64,000 nucleotides of DNA, taken from positions 53,937 to 117,936 of the forward strand of contig CAMVRM010000003.1 in assembly GCA_947169885.1 (NCBI GenBank), given 5' to 3'. A program made the translations under genes and the position numbers. Positions 32,846-41,715 of this stretch are shown piece after piece. The stretch is from an uncultured Ruminococcus sp. GTDB lineage: Bacteria; Bacillota; Clostridia; Oscillospirales; Ruminococcaceae. The number at the start of each line of letters is the position of its first letter. Position 1 is the stretch's first letter. The notes below the pieces were generated by a model. The model was not told where the DNA came from. It saw nothing but the letters and a program-made list of their open reading frames with translations, and searched no databases.

Positions 32846-33420
32846 TATGTCATTACCTCCTCACGTATCACAGGCATAAGGTGCTTTACCAATATCGCAG
32901 ATAATAGGCAAAGTGCAATATCTCCCGGAACTGCAAGCACAAAGCAGTAAAGGAATAAAGCACCTATGCCGATAGGATCGTGCAAATACAATGCGCTTAT
33001 CATATAATAATAAAGCATTCCGAATGCGTATACGACCGCAAGTCCTGCAAAACAACCGATAAGAATCCGCTTTGAAGAAGGCTTTTTTCTATGGGCGATC
33101 GCTCCGCTGATATATGAGCCTGCGATAAACCCGATAAGATAGCCGAATGTCGGCTGAAATACATAACCGATACCTCCTCCGCCTGTAAAAACAGGCAGTC
33201 CTGCAAGTCCGAGCATAACATACAGAGCCGTTGCCAGCGCTCCACGTTTTTTGCCCAGCATCAGACCTGCAAGAGTAGTGAACAGGAACTGCAATGTGAA
33301 CGGGCAAACAGGTATAGGGATACGAATATATGCCCCTGCTGTTATCAAAGCAGTAAACATTGCGGTAAGCACCATACTCTTTGTTTTGTTTATATTGTTA
33401 ATGACTATCACTCCTTCCAT
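32845..33420 (-). CDS. bioY: Biotin ECF transporter substrate-binding subunit BioY
   Basis: A 191-residue membrane protein with six hydrophobic helices and the BioY hallmark YIRIPIPVCPFTLQFLFTTLAG. It captures biotin for an ECF transporter. The start is unusual: the ATG at 33420 lies where transcription should begin, so translation from it would be leaderless; the only Shine-Dalgarno (AGGAG) lies inside the ORF, 8 bp before an ATT codon at 33402 that would yield the more typical N-terminus NNINKTKSMVLTAMF. First gene of the biotin operon. Confidence 0.92.
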   Translation of the reverse strand: MEGVIVINNINKTKSMVLTAMFTALITAGAYIRIPIPVCPFTLQFLFTTLAGLMLGKKRGALATALYVMLGLAGLPVFTGGGGIGYVFQPTFGYLIGFIAGSYISGAIAHRKKPSSKRILIGCFAGLAVVYAFGMLYYYMISALYLHDPIGIGALFLYCFVLAVPGDIALCLLSAILVKHLMPVIREEVMT

Positions 33421-33425
33421 TCAAT

Positions 33426-33454
33426 ATTATAGCATGGCGCAGTATGTTTGTCAA
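33426..33454 (-). promoter_or_regulatory. Consensus sigma-A promoter of bioY-B-D-A
   Basis: On the minus strand TTGACA (33454-33449), a 17-bp spacer and TATAAT (33431-33426), a perfect consensus promoter. Its -35 lies inside the BirA box. Confidence 0.85.
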
Positions 33455-33479
33455 CCTGTTTTCAAAAATAGGTTGACAA
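33448..33479. promoter_or_regulatory. BirA operator (biotin box)
   Basis: TTGTCAACC (33448-33456), a 14-bp spacer and the exact complement GGTTGACAA (33471-33479). This fits the BirA operator pattern TTGTnAACC-N14-16-GGTTnACAA. It covers the -35, so biotinyl-AMP-bound BirA would block the bio operon. Confidence 0.88.
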
Positions 33480-33547
33480 AATTTAAGTGAAACAAACCGT
33501 CACCTATTCCATAAATTCTTACTTTCTTCCGATCCCGGCAAAATAAA

Positions 33548-33594
33548 AATACCGAAAACACTCTGTATAAGAGAAATGTTTTCGGTATTTTATA
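33548..33594 (-). terminator. Terminator of the serine-hydrolase gene
   Basis: AAATACCGAAAAC / GTTTTCGGTATTT stem between the hydrolase gene and the biotin promoter; it insulates the bio operon from the upstream minus-strand genes. Confidence 0.75.
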
Positions 33595-33647
33595 TTCCTA
33601 AAGGTGTATGGAGTAACTCACCCCCACAAAAGCGACCTGCTGCACGC

Positions 33648-35645
33648 TCACACAGCGATACCGAACTTACTTCCCTGCTCCCCAAGAAACAGCACTCTGC
33701 CGCCTTTGGGCATGGGGATAATATTTCCTGCGTCCTTAACGTGAGAAGTGTATATCGGCTCATCGAATTTGTTGAACACGATGACCGCACTGTTTTCGGG
33801 TCTTGTCACGGTGACGGGTGTGTTTGCGATGCTGTCGGAAATGCTGTACCACGCCGCACTTCCCGTCAGTTCAACGTTTTTTACCGAAGCATCAAATTCG
33901 GGAATGTCGTCCGCAAAAATATATTCCATGCCGAATGATGTTTTCATCGTCTGTCTGCCGTTTTTATCTGTCTCAAACGTAATGTCGAGAAGATCTCTGC
34001 TCGATGAGGACGGTATATTTTTCGGTGAGACAAGATGCCTGCTGTCTGTTATTTTCAACAGCTTATCCATTTTCTTGCCTGAAAGAAAAGCATAGCCTTT
34101 CAGCTCGTTTATAACAAAGAACTGTCCGATGCTTTTATCCTCATAATTGCCCGATGAATACTTATCCCCCACAAGCAGAAATTTCTTCCCGTCAAGTGCC
34201 TTAAAGCTGTTCAGAACGTCCTCTCCGACATTGTTTTCATCTATCATTTGTCCTGCATAGGTCTTTATGTCAAACGAACCAAGCCCGGGATAAGTCATTC
34301 CGCCCGATACTCTCATAAAAGTTCCGTCTGTGTTCTTTTCAAAGGATAAACGACTGCTTCCCCCTGCCGCAAGGCGCTTGTCAAAACCGCTTTCCTCCAC
34401 CTCGCAGGCAAGCTCCGCAAAATCGCTGTCTGCTGTCAGCACATAGTCTGTGTACTCGGTCTTTCGTGAAGATATTTTTTCTATGTGTAGATACTTATTA
34501 TCGGGGAACGTAACTCTGCAAAGCGTATCGCTCCCACCCATGATATTCATTATATACCAGCCCTCATAGGCTTTGTATTCATCGGGTATCTCGTTAACTA
34601 TCGTGCATTCGGGCAGTTCTGGTTCAGTGACAGTTATGCCCTTTTCCTGCAAAACTGTGTCCATAAGTGCCTGCGCAACAAGCTCATTCTGAGTACTGCC
34701 GCCGCCGTTTGAAAGCACCGCAACGCTGATATTCTCATCGGGCGCAGTCATCAGAAAGGCGTGATCCATTGATGTGTCGCCGCCTTTGCCGACCACTTTC
34801 ACACCGCATTGCTTGTAGCGGAGCATTTCCGCATAGTCCCAGCCAAGACCGTTGTCATCGCTGTATTCGTTATCGTTGTGGCGGGTCGCCATAGTGTTTT
34901 TGGCATTGTCGGAGATAAGCGTTTCATCGCCCGTGAAAAACGCCGCACCGAATCTCGCCGTATCGGAAGCAGTCGCATATATACCGCCGGCACCGATAGT
35001 CATGCAGTAACTTGTATCAAGGGGCAAACCGCTTGCCGAGAATGACGGCACGAGCTTTTCATCACGGTACATATTTAAAGGCGTTCCCGTGTCGGTGACA
35101 CATAACTTATCCGAGATATTCTCCCTTACATAGTCGGTATAGGTCATGTCTGTTACGTTCTCAACGATAAGTTCCAGCAGACCAAAACCGTCATTGCAGT
35201 ACGCCGCATATTTTCCCGGTTCGGCTTTGAGCCGCTGAGAGGCAAGATCTTCAAGCAGATGATCGTGGTTATAGGTATCATTGTCATCATACAGGTTGCT
35301 GTTCACTGTCGTTGAACCCATTAGCCCCGAAGTGTGATCCATGAGCATACGAACGGTTATGTCCTTGTACCGCTCATCTGCCATTTTGAAATTCGGGATA
35401 TATTCGGTTATCGGCGTATCAAGTTCCACCATTCCCTTGTCTGCGAGCTGCATGACTGCGGCGGTGGAATATATCTTGCTGACCGAACCCACGCAGTAGA
35501 TATATTCGCCGTCACCTGTATCATTCTCCGCAGAGACAGACTTTGCCGCTGCGTCCGTATTTTCAGTTTTATCTGTCTTAACACTTCCGCACCCCGTCAG
35601 CATCAGAAGTGCCATGACTGCGGCGATATTCTTTATGTGTTTCAT
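33648..35645 (-). CDS. Beta-lactamase-family serine hydrolase lipoprotein
   Basis: 665 residues with lipobox LTGC (C19), so anchored outside the membrane. The class C beta-lactamase/DD-peptidase-like motif SxxK is S54-V-S-K57, followed by a YxN motif in YCNDG; an HxG-like block may be THSGLMG-type (DHTSGLMGS). A long C-terminal beta-rich region (from about 340) is typical of PBP4*/esterase members. Oddly only 35 linker residues separate the lipobox from SVSK, so the usual N-terminal strands are missing. It follows an ABC transporter permease by 12 bp. Confidence 0.82.
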   Translation of the reverse strand: MKHIKNIAAVMALLMLTGCGSVKTDKTENTDAAAKSVSAENDTGDGEYIYCVGSVSKIYSTAAVMQLADKGMVELDTPITEYIPNFKMADERYKDITVRMLMDHTSGLMGSTTVNSNLYDDNDTYNHDHLLEDLASQRLKAEPGKYAAYCNDGFGLLELIVENVTDMTYTDYVRENISDKLCVTDTGTPLNMYRDEKLVPSFSASGLPLDTSYCMTIGAGGIYATASDTARFGAAFFTGDETLISDNAKNTMATRHNDNEYSDDNGLGWDYAEMLRYKQCGVKVVGKGGDTSMDHAFLMTAPDENISVAVLSNGGGSTQNELVAQALMDTVLQEKGITVTEPELPECTIVNEIPDEYKAYEGWYIMNIMGGSDTLCRVTFPDNKYLHIEKISSRKTEYTDYVLTADSDFAELACEVEESGFDKRLAAGGSSRLSFEKNTDGTFMRVSGGMTYPGLGSFDIKTYAGQMIDENNVGEDVLNSFKALDGKKFLLVGDKYSSGNYEDKSIGQFFVINELKGYAFLSGKKMDKLLKITDSRHLVSPKNIPSSSSRDLLDITFETDKNGRQTMKTSFGMEYIFADDIPEFDASVKNVELTGSAAWYSISDSIANTPVTVTRPENSAVIVFNKFDEPIYTSHVKDAGNIIPMPKGGRVLFLGEQGSKFGIAV

Positions 35646-35657
35646 ATTATCTCCCTC

Positions 35658-38174
35658 TTATTCGGTCATAAGTTCTGTTACGGATATTGCCTTGATCTTT
35701 CCTGCGCTGATGTAAGTCACAGCATAGCAGAACGCCGCAAGTATCACATCTGCAATTATCGTCAGCGGTATGTTCAGCTCAACGTATGCACCGAACGCCA
35801 TGAGCCAGAATGCGCTGTAAACGTACTTTGCCGCAAATGACGCTATTATCACGGAAACTATGGTCACGGGCATGGTTTTTACAGCTATCTGTTTCATAAG
35901 GTCTTTTGAGGTGTAGCCCATACCCTTCATGATACCAAGTTTCCTGCGCTGACGTTTCACATTCGATGAAGCGATAAGCCCCAGGATAACGGCTACAACT
36001 ACGGAAAGCACGATCATTGCACCGATAGAGCCGTATTCCGACACCGCAGAAACATTAGTCAATTCCTGCTCCGCCAATGTCATGAGCGAGAAAACGTCCT
36101 TTATGATAAAATGCCTGCTGTTTCCCGTGATGAGCTGTCCGTCCACGACTACTGCATAGTCGATATTTGTTACCCCGTACTGCGAGGTCAGCAAAGCAAG
36201 CTTTTCATCTGCCGCCGCACGAATGCGTTCTTCAAGAGTGCCGCTTACATTACCTGCCTCCACGCTGTCCTTTGCAAAAGTGCCGAACTTCTCGTTCAGC
36301 TTTTCCTCAAACTGCTCCTGTGTCACGCCGTCTTTCAGGTATACCGAAATAATGTTCGGACGTGCATCGGGGCAGGCACGGCAGTAGCCCTCAGAGGTCA
36401 TATACAGCATTGTTCCGTTATTCATAATTGAGCTTGTCATACCCGTGACGATGAACTTAGTTTCTGTTCCGCTGCCCTTGATAACTATGCTGTCACCGAT
36501 GTCCGTACCCACAAGCTGTTTTCTCTGAACAGTTATCATAACTTCATTGTCATGTTCGGGAAATCTGCCGTCTATGAGCTTTATGTTCTCCGAATCATTA
36601 TAATCATCGAATATTACCGCAGTACCGCCGTATTCAGTTCCCTTGACGGAAAGATACCCCTCCTTATAGTCCACGAGTGCTTTTCTCACTCCCGAAATTT
36701 CGGCTATCTCGTCCCTTACCGCATAAGCGTCAACGCCGTTTAGCAGTTCCACCTCAGTTACAATGTCATCACCTGTCATTGACATAAGACCGTCAATGCC
36801 GTGTCCGAAAAATTCCATAGCTGTCACGCAGAAAAGTATAGCCGTGCCTGCCGCAATTATGCAGACAGCCGTTCCGACAGCAGACTTCATATCGCCGAGA
36901 AAGCTTTTCATCGCAAGCGTGACATTGATGTTTCCCTTTGACTTTTCCAGCGGAAGTATGTTCCTGTCAAAATGGTGTGTGCGTATGCCTTTTCTGAATG
37001 CCGCAACAGGCGGATATTTCTTGACCTTTGCCGCCTTTATCAGCGCAAAAGCAGTAACAAGCACCACAACGGCTGACCCTGCAAGAAGTATCATTCCGCC
37101 CTCTGTTTTAACTGTCACGGGTCTGCCTATCATGTTTTGTATGCCTTTATTCATAAGCGGACTTACAAGAAATGCTCCGACAGCGCCCAGCACCGCACCG
37201 ATGCCTGCGGTCATCACATATTCGTACACATATGAAAGTGATATTTCACGGGAACGGTAGCCCAGCGCTTCGAGAACACCTATCTGCTGCATCTGGTCTT
37301 GTATGTCATTGGTTATGCGGTGCATTATCATAAGAACCGCCGAAAGCATGGTTATCCCGGAGAAAAACGCCAGAAAATACATGAACATATTGATGAATTG
37401 CAGAGAATTTGCCTTTTCAAACCGTACACCGTCACGATAATAATAGGCGTTGATCCCTTCTCCGCTGATGCTTTCACACTTTTCTATATGTGCTTCATCG
37501 GTATACGCAGTACCTTCGGAGTCAAAGCAAAGCACAGTACACTCCCCGTCATAGCCGCCGCTGAATACCAGCTTGAAAAGCTCATAATCGTTATCGGAAA
37601 TGACCATTTTATAGCCATAGCCCGGATCGTTATACAATCCTGTCTTGTAAAAGCCTGCTATGGTGAACGGATATTCTCTGCCGTTCTTGCAGGCAGTCAG
37701 CGTATCGCCCGGCTTGTAACCCTCGCTGATATGGAAAAACATAGGCAGCCATATAGGATGTTCCAGCTTTTCTATCTCCTCATCAGAGATTTTGTCAGTC
37801 TTGACAAAATCCTCTATCTTCCGTTCTGCCTTTTCGGTAACGAAAAATGATTTATAACTGCGATCCTCGCCATTGTTGTTTACATAATCAAGCAGATCAA
37901 CAAATACGGCTTCTGTCTCGGTTATGTCAGTGATGCCGAAGTCTGTTTCAAGCAATTGCTTGTATTCGTCACGGTATTTGTCTTTGTTTATAAAAACGAT
38001 AGTATCCTTTGCCCCTGCCTGTGCGAAGCTGTCATCATAAGCCTTGTTCGCCTTTGAGATATTTGCCATGAACACCGCCAGCATAAGCGTTGTTATCATC
38101 GTGAGAAAAGCGATAGCCACAGCTTCCTTCTTGTTCTTTTTCAGCTTGAAAAGCGATAAGCGAAGTATCTTCAT
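35658..38174 (-). CDS. FtsX/MacB-type ABC transporter permease
   Basis: An 838-residue permease with an N-terminal membrane anchor, a large extracellular domain (about 45-240), a first FtsX block of three helices (about 265-390), a second extracellular domain (about 455-695) and a final FtsX block. This ten-helix type (BceB/MacB-like) is linked to peptide-antibiotic sensing, lipoprotein handling or mechanotransmission rather than ordinary import. It lies 11 bp after its ATPase gene and downstream of a two-component system. Confidence 0.9.
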   Translation of the reverse strand: MKILRLSLFKLKKNKKEAVAIAFLTMITTLMLAVFMANISKANKAYDDSFAQAGAKDTIVFINKDKYRDEYKQLLETDFGITDITETEAVFVDLLDYVNNNGEDRSYKSFFVTEKAERKIEDFVKTDKISDEEIEKLEHPIWLPMFFHISEGYKPGDTLTACKNGREYPFTIAGFYKTGLYNDPGYGYKMVISDNDYELFKLVFSGGYDGECTVLCFDSEGTAYTDEAHIEKCESISGEGINAYYYRDGVRFEKANSLQFINMFMYFLAFFSGITMLSAVLMIMHRITNDIQDQMQQIGVLEALGYRSREISLSYVYEYVMTAGIGAVLGAVGAFLVSPLMNKGIQNMIGRPVTVKTEGGMILLAGSAVVVLVTAFALIKAAKVKKYPPVAAFRKGIRTHHFDRNILPLEKSKGNINVTLAMKSFLGDMKSAVGTAVCIIAAGTAILFCVTAMEFFGHGIDGLMSMTGDDIVTEVELLNGVDAYAVRDEIAEISGVRKALVDYKEGYLSVKGTEYGGTAVIFDDYNDSENIKLIDGRFPEHDNEVMITVQRKQLVGTDIGDSIVIKGSGTETKFIVTGMTSSIMNNGTMLYMTSEGYCRACPDARPNIISVYLKDGVTQEQFEEKLNEKFGTFAKDSVEAGNVSGTLEERIRAAADEKLALLTSQYGVTNIDYAVVVDGQLITGNSRHFIIKDVFSLMTLAEQELTNVSAVSEYGSIGAMIVLSVVVAVILGLIASSNVKRQRRKLGIMKGMGYTSKDLMKQIAVKTMPVTIVSVIIASFAAKYVYSAFWLMAFGAYVELNIPLTIIADVILAAFCYAVTYISAGKIKAISVTELMTE

Positions 38175-38185
38175 GTCCTCACTCC

Positions 38186-38947
38186 TTACCAGCCCATTTC
38201 TTCAAGGAAAGCCGTCAGACCTGCACGGCGTTCCTGTTTATCGTCCTCACCGTATGGCTTCATGCGGTAGTCGCCCACAACGCCGCCGTCACGCAGATAC
38301 AGCACTCTTGTGCCTCTAAGAGCCGTTTTCAGGTCATGTGTTACCATGACGATGCTCTGACCGTTTTTGTGTATCTCGGTGAAGATGTCCAGCACATCAC
38401 GGCTCGATGCGGAATTTAGCGCACCTGTCGGCTCGTCTGCAAAGAGTATCTTCGGGTCATTGATTATCGCACGAACGATCCCCACTCTCTGCGCCTCGCC
38501 GCCCGAAAGCTGATTGGGGTATTTCTTACGGTCTTCCTCGTTCAGCCCGACTTTTTTCAGGAGTGTTTTTGCCTTATTCACAAGTTCGGGAGTGTTTTTC
38601 TGCACGATGAGCGCCCCTGTCAGCACATTGTCAAGCACTGTCTGATCGTTAAGCAGATACACGCTCTGAAAGACAAATCCGCAGTTGCCCCGTCTGAACT
38701 GTGCAAGCTGATCGTTGGAGTAGTCCTGTATCTGCGTATCTCCGAAAAAGATCTTACCGAGCGTGGGCTTATCCATACCCGAAAGAGCATAAAGCAAGGT
38801 GGACTTTCCCGAACCCGACGAACCCATGATAACTGTGAAGTCGCCCTCGTTAATGTCAAGGTCAAGATTCTTGATAACGTGCTGTTGAGTGCCGCCGTTT
38901 GAAAATGATTTGCAAAGTTTTTCTGTTCTTAAAATAGAAGAAGCCAT
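38186..38947 (-). CDS. ABC transporter ATP-binding protein (MacB/LolD type)
   Basis: 253 residues with Walker A GSSGSGKST, signature LSGGEAQRV, Walker B ILFADEPTGAL and the H-loop VMVTHD. Partner of the adjacent FtsX permease. The start follows AAAGGA. The C-terminal 20 residues (KQERRAGLTAFLEEMGW) extend past the usual domain. Confidence 0.93.
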   Translation of the reverse strand: MASSILRTEKLCKSFSNGGTQQHVIKNLDLDINEGDFTVIMGSSGSGKSTLLYALSGMDKPTLGKIFFGDTQIQDYSNDQLAQFRRGNCGFVFQSVYLLNDQTVLDNVLTGALIVQKNTPELVNKAKTLLKKVGLNEEDRKKYPNQLSGGEAQRVGIVRAIINDPKILFADEPTGALNSASSRDVLDIFTEIHKNGQSIVMVTHDLKTALRGTRVLYLRDGGVVGDYRMKPYGEDDKQERRAGLTAFLEEMGW

Positions 38948-39056
38948 ATATAAAATCCTTTCCGCAGACTTTTTCTGCTGTTCTAAGGATATTATACATG
39001 ACTTCGGGAAATTCTTCCATAAATCTTTCTTGTAAATTTCTTATATTTTTCTTAAA

Positions 39057-39210
39057 TGAGTCCTCGGGGTCCTCGGGCGGACGGCTCATTGCCCTCGCAC
39101 TTTCGTTTTGCTGAAACCGATCGTTTGCGATGCTCGGGGTCCTCGGGCGGACGGCTCGATTCCCTCGCACTATCATTTAGCTTGAACCTTTTTTTGGCAA
39201 TGCTCGGGGC
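39057..39210. repeat. 70-bp imperfect tandem repeat, about 2.2 copies
   Basis: TCGGGGTCCTCGGGCGGACG recurs at 39064 and 39134, CCCTCGCACT at 39092 and 39162, and TCGGGG again at 39204, all with a period of exactly 70 bp. It is much richer in G+C than the flanks and fills the gap between the histidine kinase and ABC ATPase genes. Small ORFs over it are not convincing. Confidence 0.75.
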
Positions 39211-39244
39211 TTTCATAAGTTTGAACATGGCTCCGGAATAATAA

Positions 39245-40570
39245 TTAACTTAGTGGGATTATAAGTGTTATTGCAAGACCGCTGTCGCTTTCGGCGGTAA
39301 GGTCGCCGTTCATCTTTTTCATCAGCGTTTTTGCAATATACAGCCCCAGACCGTTGCCGTCTGTACTGCTTTCAGCCCACGCTCTGCCACGATAGAATTT
39401 GTTGGTGATAAGTTCTATCTCGTCTGAGGAAACGCCATGCCCGTGGTCTTGAATACGCATTTCAAGAAAGCCCTCGGACAGCTTAAAATCCACATTTATC
39501 GGAGTATCAGCATACTTGTAGGAATTTGAGATGATATTCCCGATGACCTGCGCCATACGCTTTTTGTCGATACTGATGATAACGGCAGGCGGTTCTTCCA
39601 TGACCGCATAATGCTTATCATCACAGCTTTTCACAATATCGGCAAGCACTCCCGAATTTTCATCACGGCAGTTGACCTTGAACTCGCCGAGATCATCAAG
39701 TGTCGATGTGAACAGGTCGCTCACAAGTGCGTTTATCTGCTCCGATTTTTGCAGGATCCCGTCCACGCCGTCATTCATGCTGTCTATCTCGTCCCTGCCG
39801 AAAGTTATATCGCTGTCGGAGTTCTCAGCCTTGACGGAAAAACGCATCTGCAAAAGTTCTGCTGCAAGCTTTATCCCCGTGACAGGCGTTTTGAGGTCGT
39901 GGCTCAGCGATGCCACAAGTTCACGCTCTTTCTTTTGCAATTCAAGTTCACGCTGTTTCGATGCGGCAAGCTCCTCACGCATTATGTCAAAGCTCTCCGA
40001 GAATGCACCGAAAAGATTGTCCCTGTCCATTTCGAGCGGTTCGTCAAGTCTGCCCTCTGCGACTTTGCCTGCGAAAGACTGCATTTTACGAAACGGTGTG
40101 ATAATGTTACTGTTTAAGTATACTCCGAAGCCTGTCATTCCCAGCAGAATGATAAGACCGCCGACACTCATTCCCATAATAAAACGATACCGAAGCGTTC
40201 TGTATCTGTCAAGCCCGTCATCGAGCATGATAACACAGCCCCATACACCGCTTTCATCTTTCAGATACTGATAGGGATAACGCTTTTGTATCGCCGTTTC
40301 GGCTGTCAGTTCGTCTTTTACATTGATATTGGAATACAGCACATTGTCGGTCATATCCAAAATTACAAAACCGCCGTCATAGCCCGTATCACCGAGTATA
40401 TCAAGTTCCGAACGATGTTTTTCGGCAGTTCTTGCAATATCATTCAGCGCAGTTATCGTCTGCCGTGAGGTGTCCTGTGTGACGTTTTGTGAAGTCAGAA
40501 CAGCGAACAGAATGATACCCGCAAGAAATATCACCGCCGTCAGAATGGTTATCATGATATAGCTTTTCAT
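39245..40570 (-). CDS. Sensor histidine kinase
   Basis: 441 residues: N-terminal membrane helix, a roughly 100-residue extracellular sensor region, a second helix near 130-155, HAMP-like linker, HisKA box SLSHDLKTPVTGIK with the phosphorylated His, then HATPase motifs NIISNSYKYAD (N), QDHGHGV (G1) and GLGLYIAKTLM (G2). Its start overlaps the response regulator stop by 4 bp. It probably controls the nearby ABC transporter genes; the signal is unknown. Confidence 0.93.
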   Translation of the reverse strand: MKSYIMITILTAVIFLAGIILFAVLTSQNVTQDTSRQTITALNDIARTAEKHRSELDILGDTGYDGGFVILDMTDNVLYSNINVKDELTAETAIQKRYPYQYLKDESGVWGCVIMLDDGLDRYRTLRYRFIMGMSVGGLIILLGMTGFGVYLNSNIITPFRKMQSFAGKVAEGRLDEPLEMDRDNLFGAFSESFDIMREELAASKQRELELQKKERELVASLSHDLKTPVTGIKLAAELLQMRFSVKAENSDSDITFGRDEIDSMNDGVDGILQKSEQINALVSDLFTSTLDDLGEFKVNCRDENSGVLADIVKSCDDKHYAVMEEPPAVIISIDKKRMAQVIGNIISNSYKYADTPINVDFKLSEGFLEMRIQDHGHGVSSDEIELITNKFYRGRAWAESSTDGNGLGLYIAKTLMKKMNGDLTAESDSGLAITLIIPLS

Positions 40571-41331
40571 GCGCCGTCACCATGAAAAAGAGCATCCTTT
40601 TCCACAACATAGCCCACGCCCCACACAGTCTTTATGACAGCAGGATTTTTGAGGTCAGGCTCTATCTTTTCTCTGATATGACGGATATGCACGGAGATAG
40701 TTCCGTCGCCCGTGTATTCGTCCTCCCATACGTTTTTCAGCAGTTCTTCCTTCGTCACAACTCTGCCTGCGTTTTCAAGCAGATAGGTGAGCAGTTTATA
40801 TTCCATTGCTCTGAATTCTTCCTGCCTGCCGTGGGTCATCAGCTTGTGCATGGAGGTATCAAGATAAACGCCCTCACGGAAATATATCCTGCCCTCATCT
40901 GTCCGGATCGTCTTTTCCTGCGTGCCTGCCGCCGCAAGCTGTGCCGCTTCCCTTGCCTTTTCGTATCTGCCGAGTATCGCCTTGACCTTTGCAAATAAAA
41001 CGCCAAGTGTATAGGGCTTTTTGATGTAATCATCGCCGCCGATGTTCAGCGCTATGATAACATCGTCATCGCTTGTGCGTGCGCTTATGAAAAGTATGGG
41101 CATATCATAGCTCTCCCGAACTTTTTTGCACAGGTCAAAACCCGACTTGCCGCCGAGGTTTATGTCGAGCAGAAGCAAGGATATTTCATGTGTATCAAGA
41201 AACTCCACCGTCGCATCATAGCTTGTGACATATGCTGTTTTTAAACCTAAGATATTGAAATATTCTGCTGTTGAGCGTGCTATCAGTTCATCATCGTCTA
41301 TCATCAAAACTTTGTGATCTGTATCGTTCAT
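40567..41331 (-). CDS. OmpR/PhoB family response regulator
   Basis: 254 residues: receiver domain with the acidic pair MIDDDE, the phospho-acceptor Asp in LLLLDINLGGKSG, the conserved Lys in YIKKPYTLG, and a C-terminal winged helix (EYKLLTYLLENAGRVVTKEELL, VSVHIRHIREK-type recognition region). First gene of the two-component/ABC run. Confidence 0.94.
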   Translation of the reverse strand: MNDTDHKVLMIDDDELIARSTAEYFNILGLKTAYVTSYDATVEFLDTHEISLLLLDINLGGKSGFDLCKKVRESYDMPILFISARTSDDDVIIALNIGGDDYIKKPYTLGVLFAKVKAILGRYEKAREAAQLAAAGTQEKTIRTDEGRIYFREGVYLDTSMHKLMTHGRQEEFRAMEYKLLTYLLENAGRVVTKEELLKNVWEDEYTGDGTISVHIRHIREKIEPDLKNPAVIKTVWGVGYVVEKDALFHGDGA

Positions 41332-41459
41332 ATATGCCTCCCGTCCGAAACATTTGTTTGTATATGTCTCTGTTTCTCATCATGATATATTGAGAATATT
41401 TTTGTTTATTATAACACATTTTCCGAGTTTTTTCAATAGTCAAAAATATCAGTTACTAA

Positions 41460-41620
41460 GAACCTGTCTTCACAAGACTCTGTACGTGTCTTTTCAACGA
41501 TATTCAGTCGCTTTCTGCGTTGAAAAACCTTGCAGTGCGACAGCACAACTGCGGTTTTTCGCCTTGAAATCGACTAAATCTCGCTGAAAATCCACGCACA
41601 TTTCTTGTGAAGACAGGTTC
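41460..41620. mobile_element. 161-bp MITE, copy 1 (TAA target duplication)
   Basis: Ends are perfect inverted repeats GAACCTGTCTTCACAAGA / TCTTGTGAAGACAGGTTC, flanked by TAA on both sides (41457-41459 and 41621-41623). The interior is near-identical to copies at 52384 and 53776 and contains a hairpin ending in a T run (GAAAAACC ... GGTTTTTC). TNA duplications point to mobilisation by an IS5-family (IS427/IS1031-like) transposase, which is not in the window. Confidence 0.9.
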
Positions 41621-41643
41621 TAAGAAATAACCATAAAGAAAAA

Positions 41644-41670
41644 ACTGTGCAGAGTTTTGCTCCGCACAGT
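41644..41670 (-). terminator. Terminator of the metzincin operon
   Basis: ACTGTGCGGAG / CTCTGCACAGT stem on the minus strand followed by TTTTTT, about 45 bp after the last gene. Confidence 0.8.
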
Positions 41671-41715
41671 CTCTATTTTTACATAAAACAGCAATTTTGT
41701 TCTACTCAGAACAAA

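Noticed and set aside
38862-39176. 104-residue minus-strand ORF across the tandem repeat
   Set aside because: It overlaps the ATPase gene start and the 70-bp repeat, with no convincing start site.
41354-41587. 77-residue ORF with the same C-terminus as ORF 52287-52511
   Set aside because: The shared tail is the translated MITE; there is no gene.
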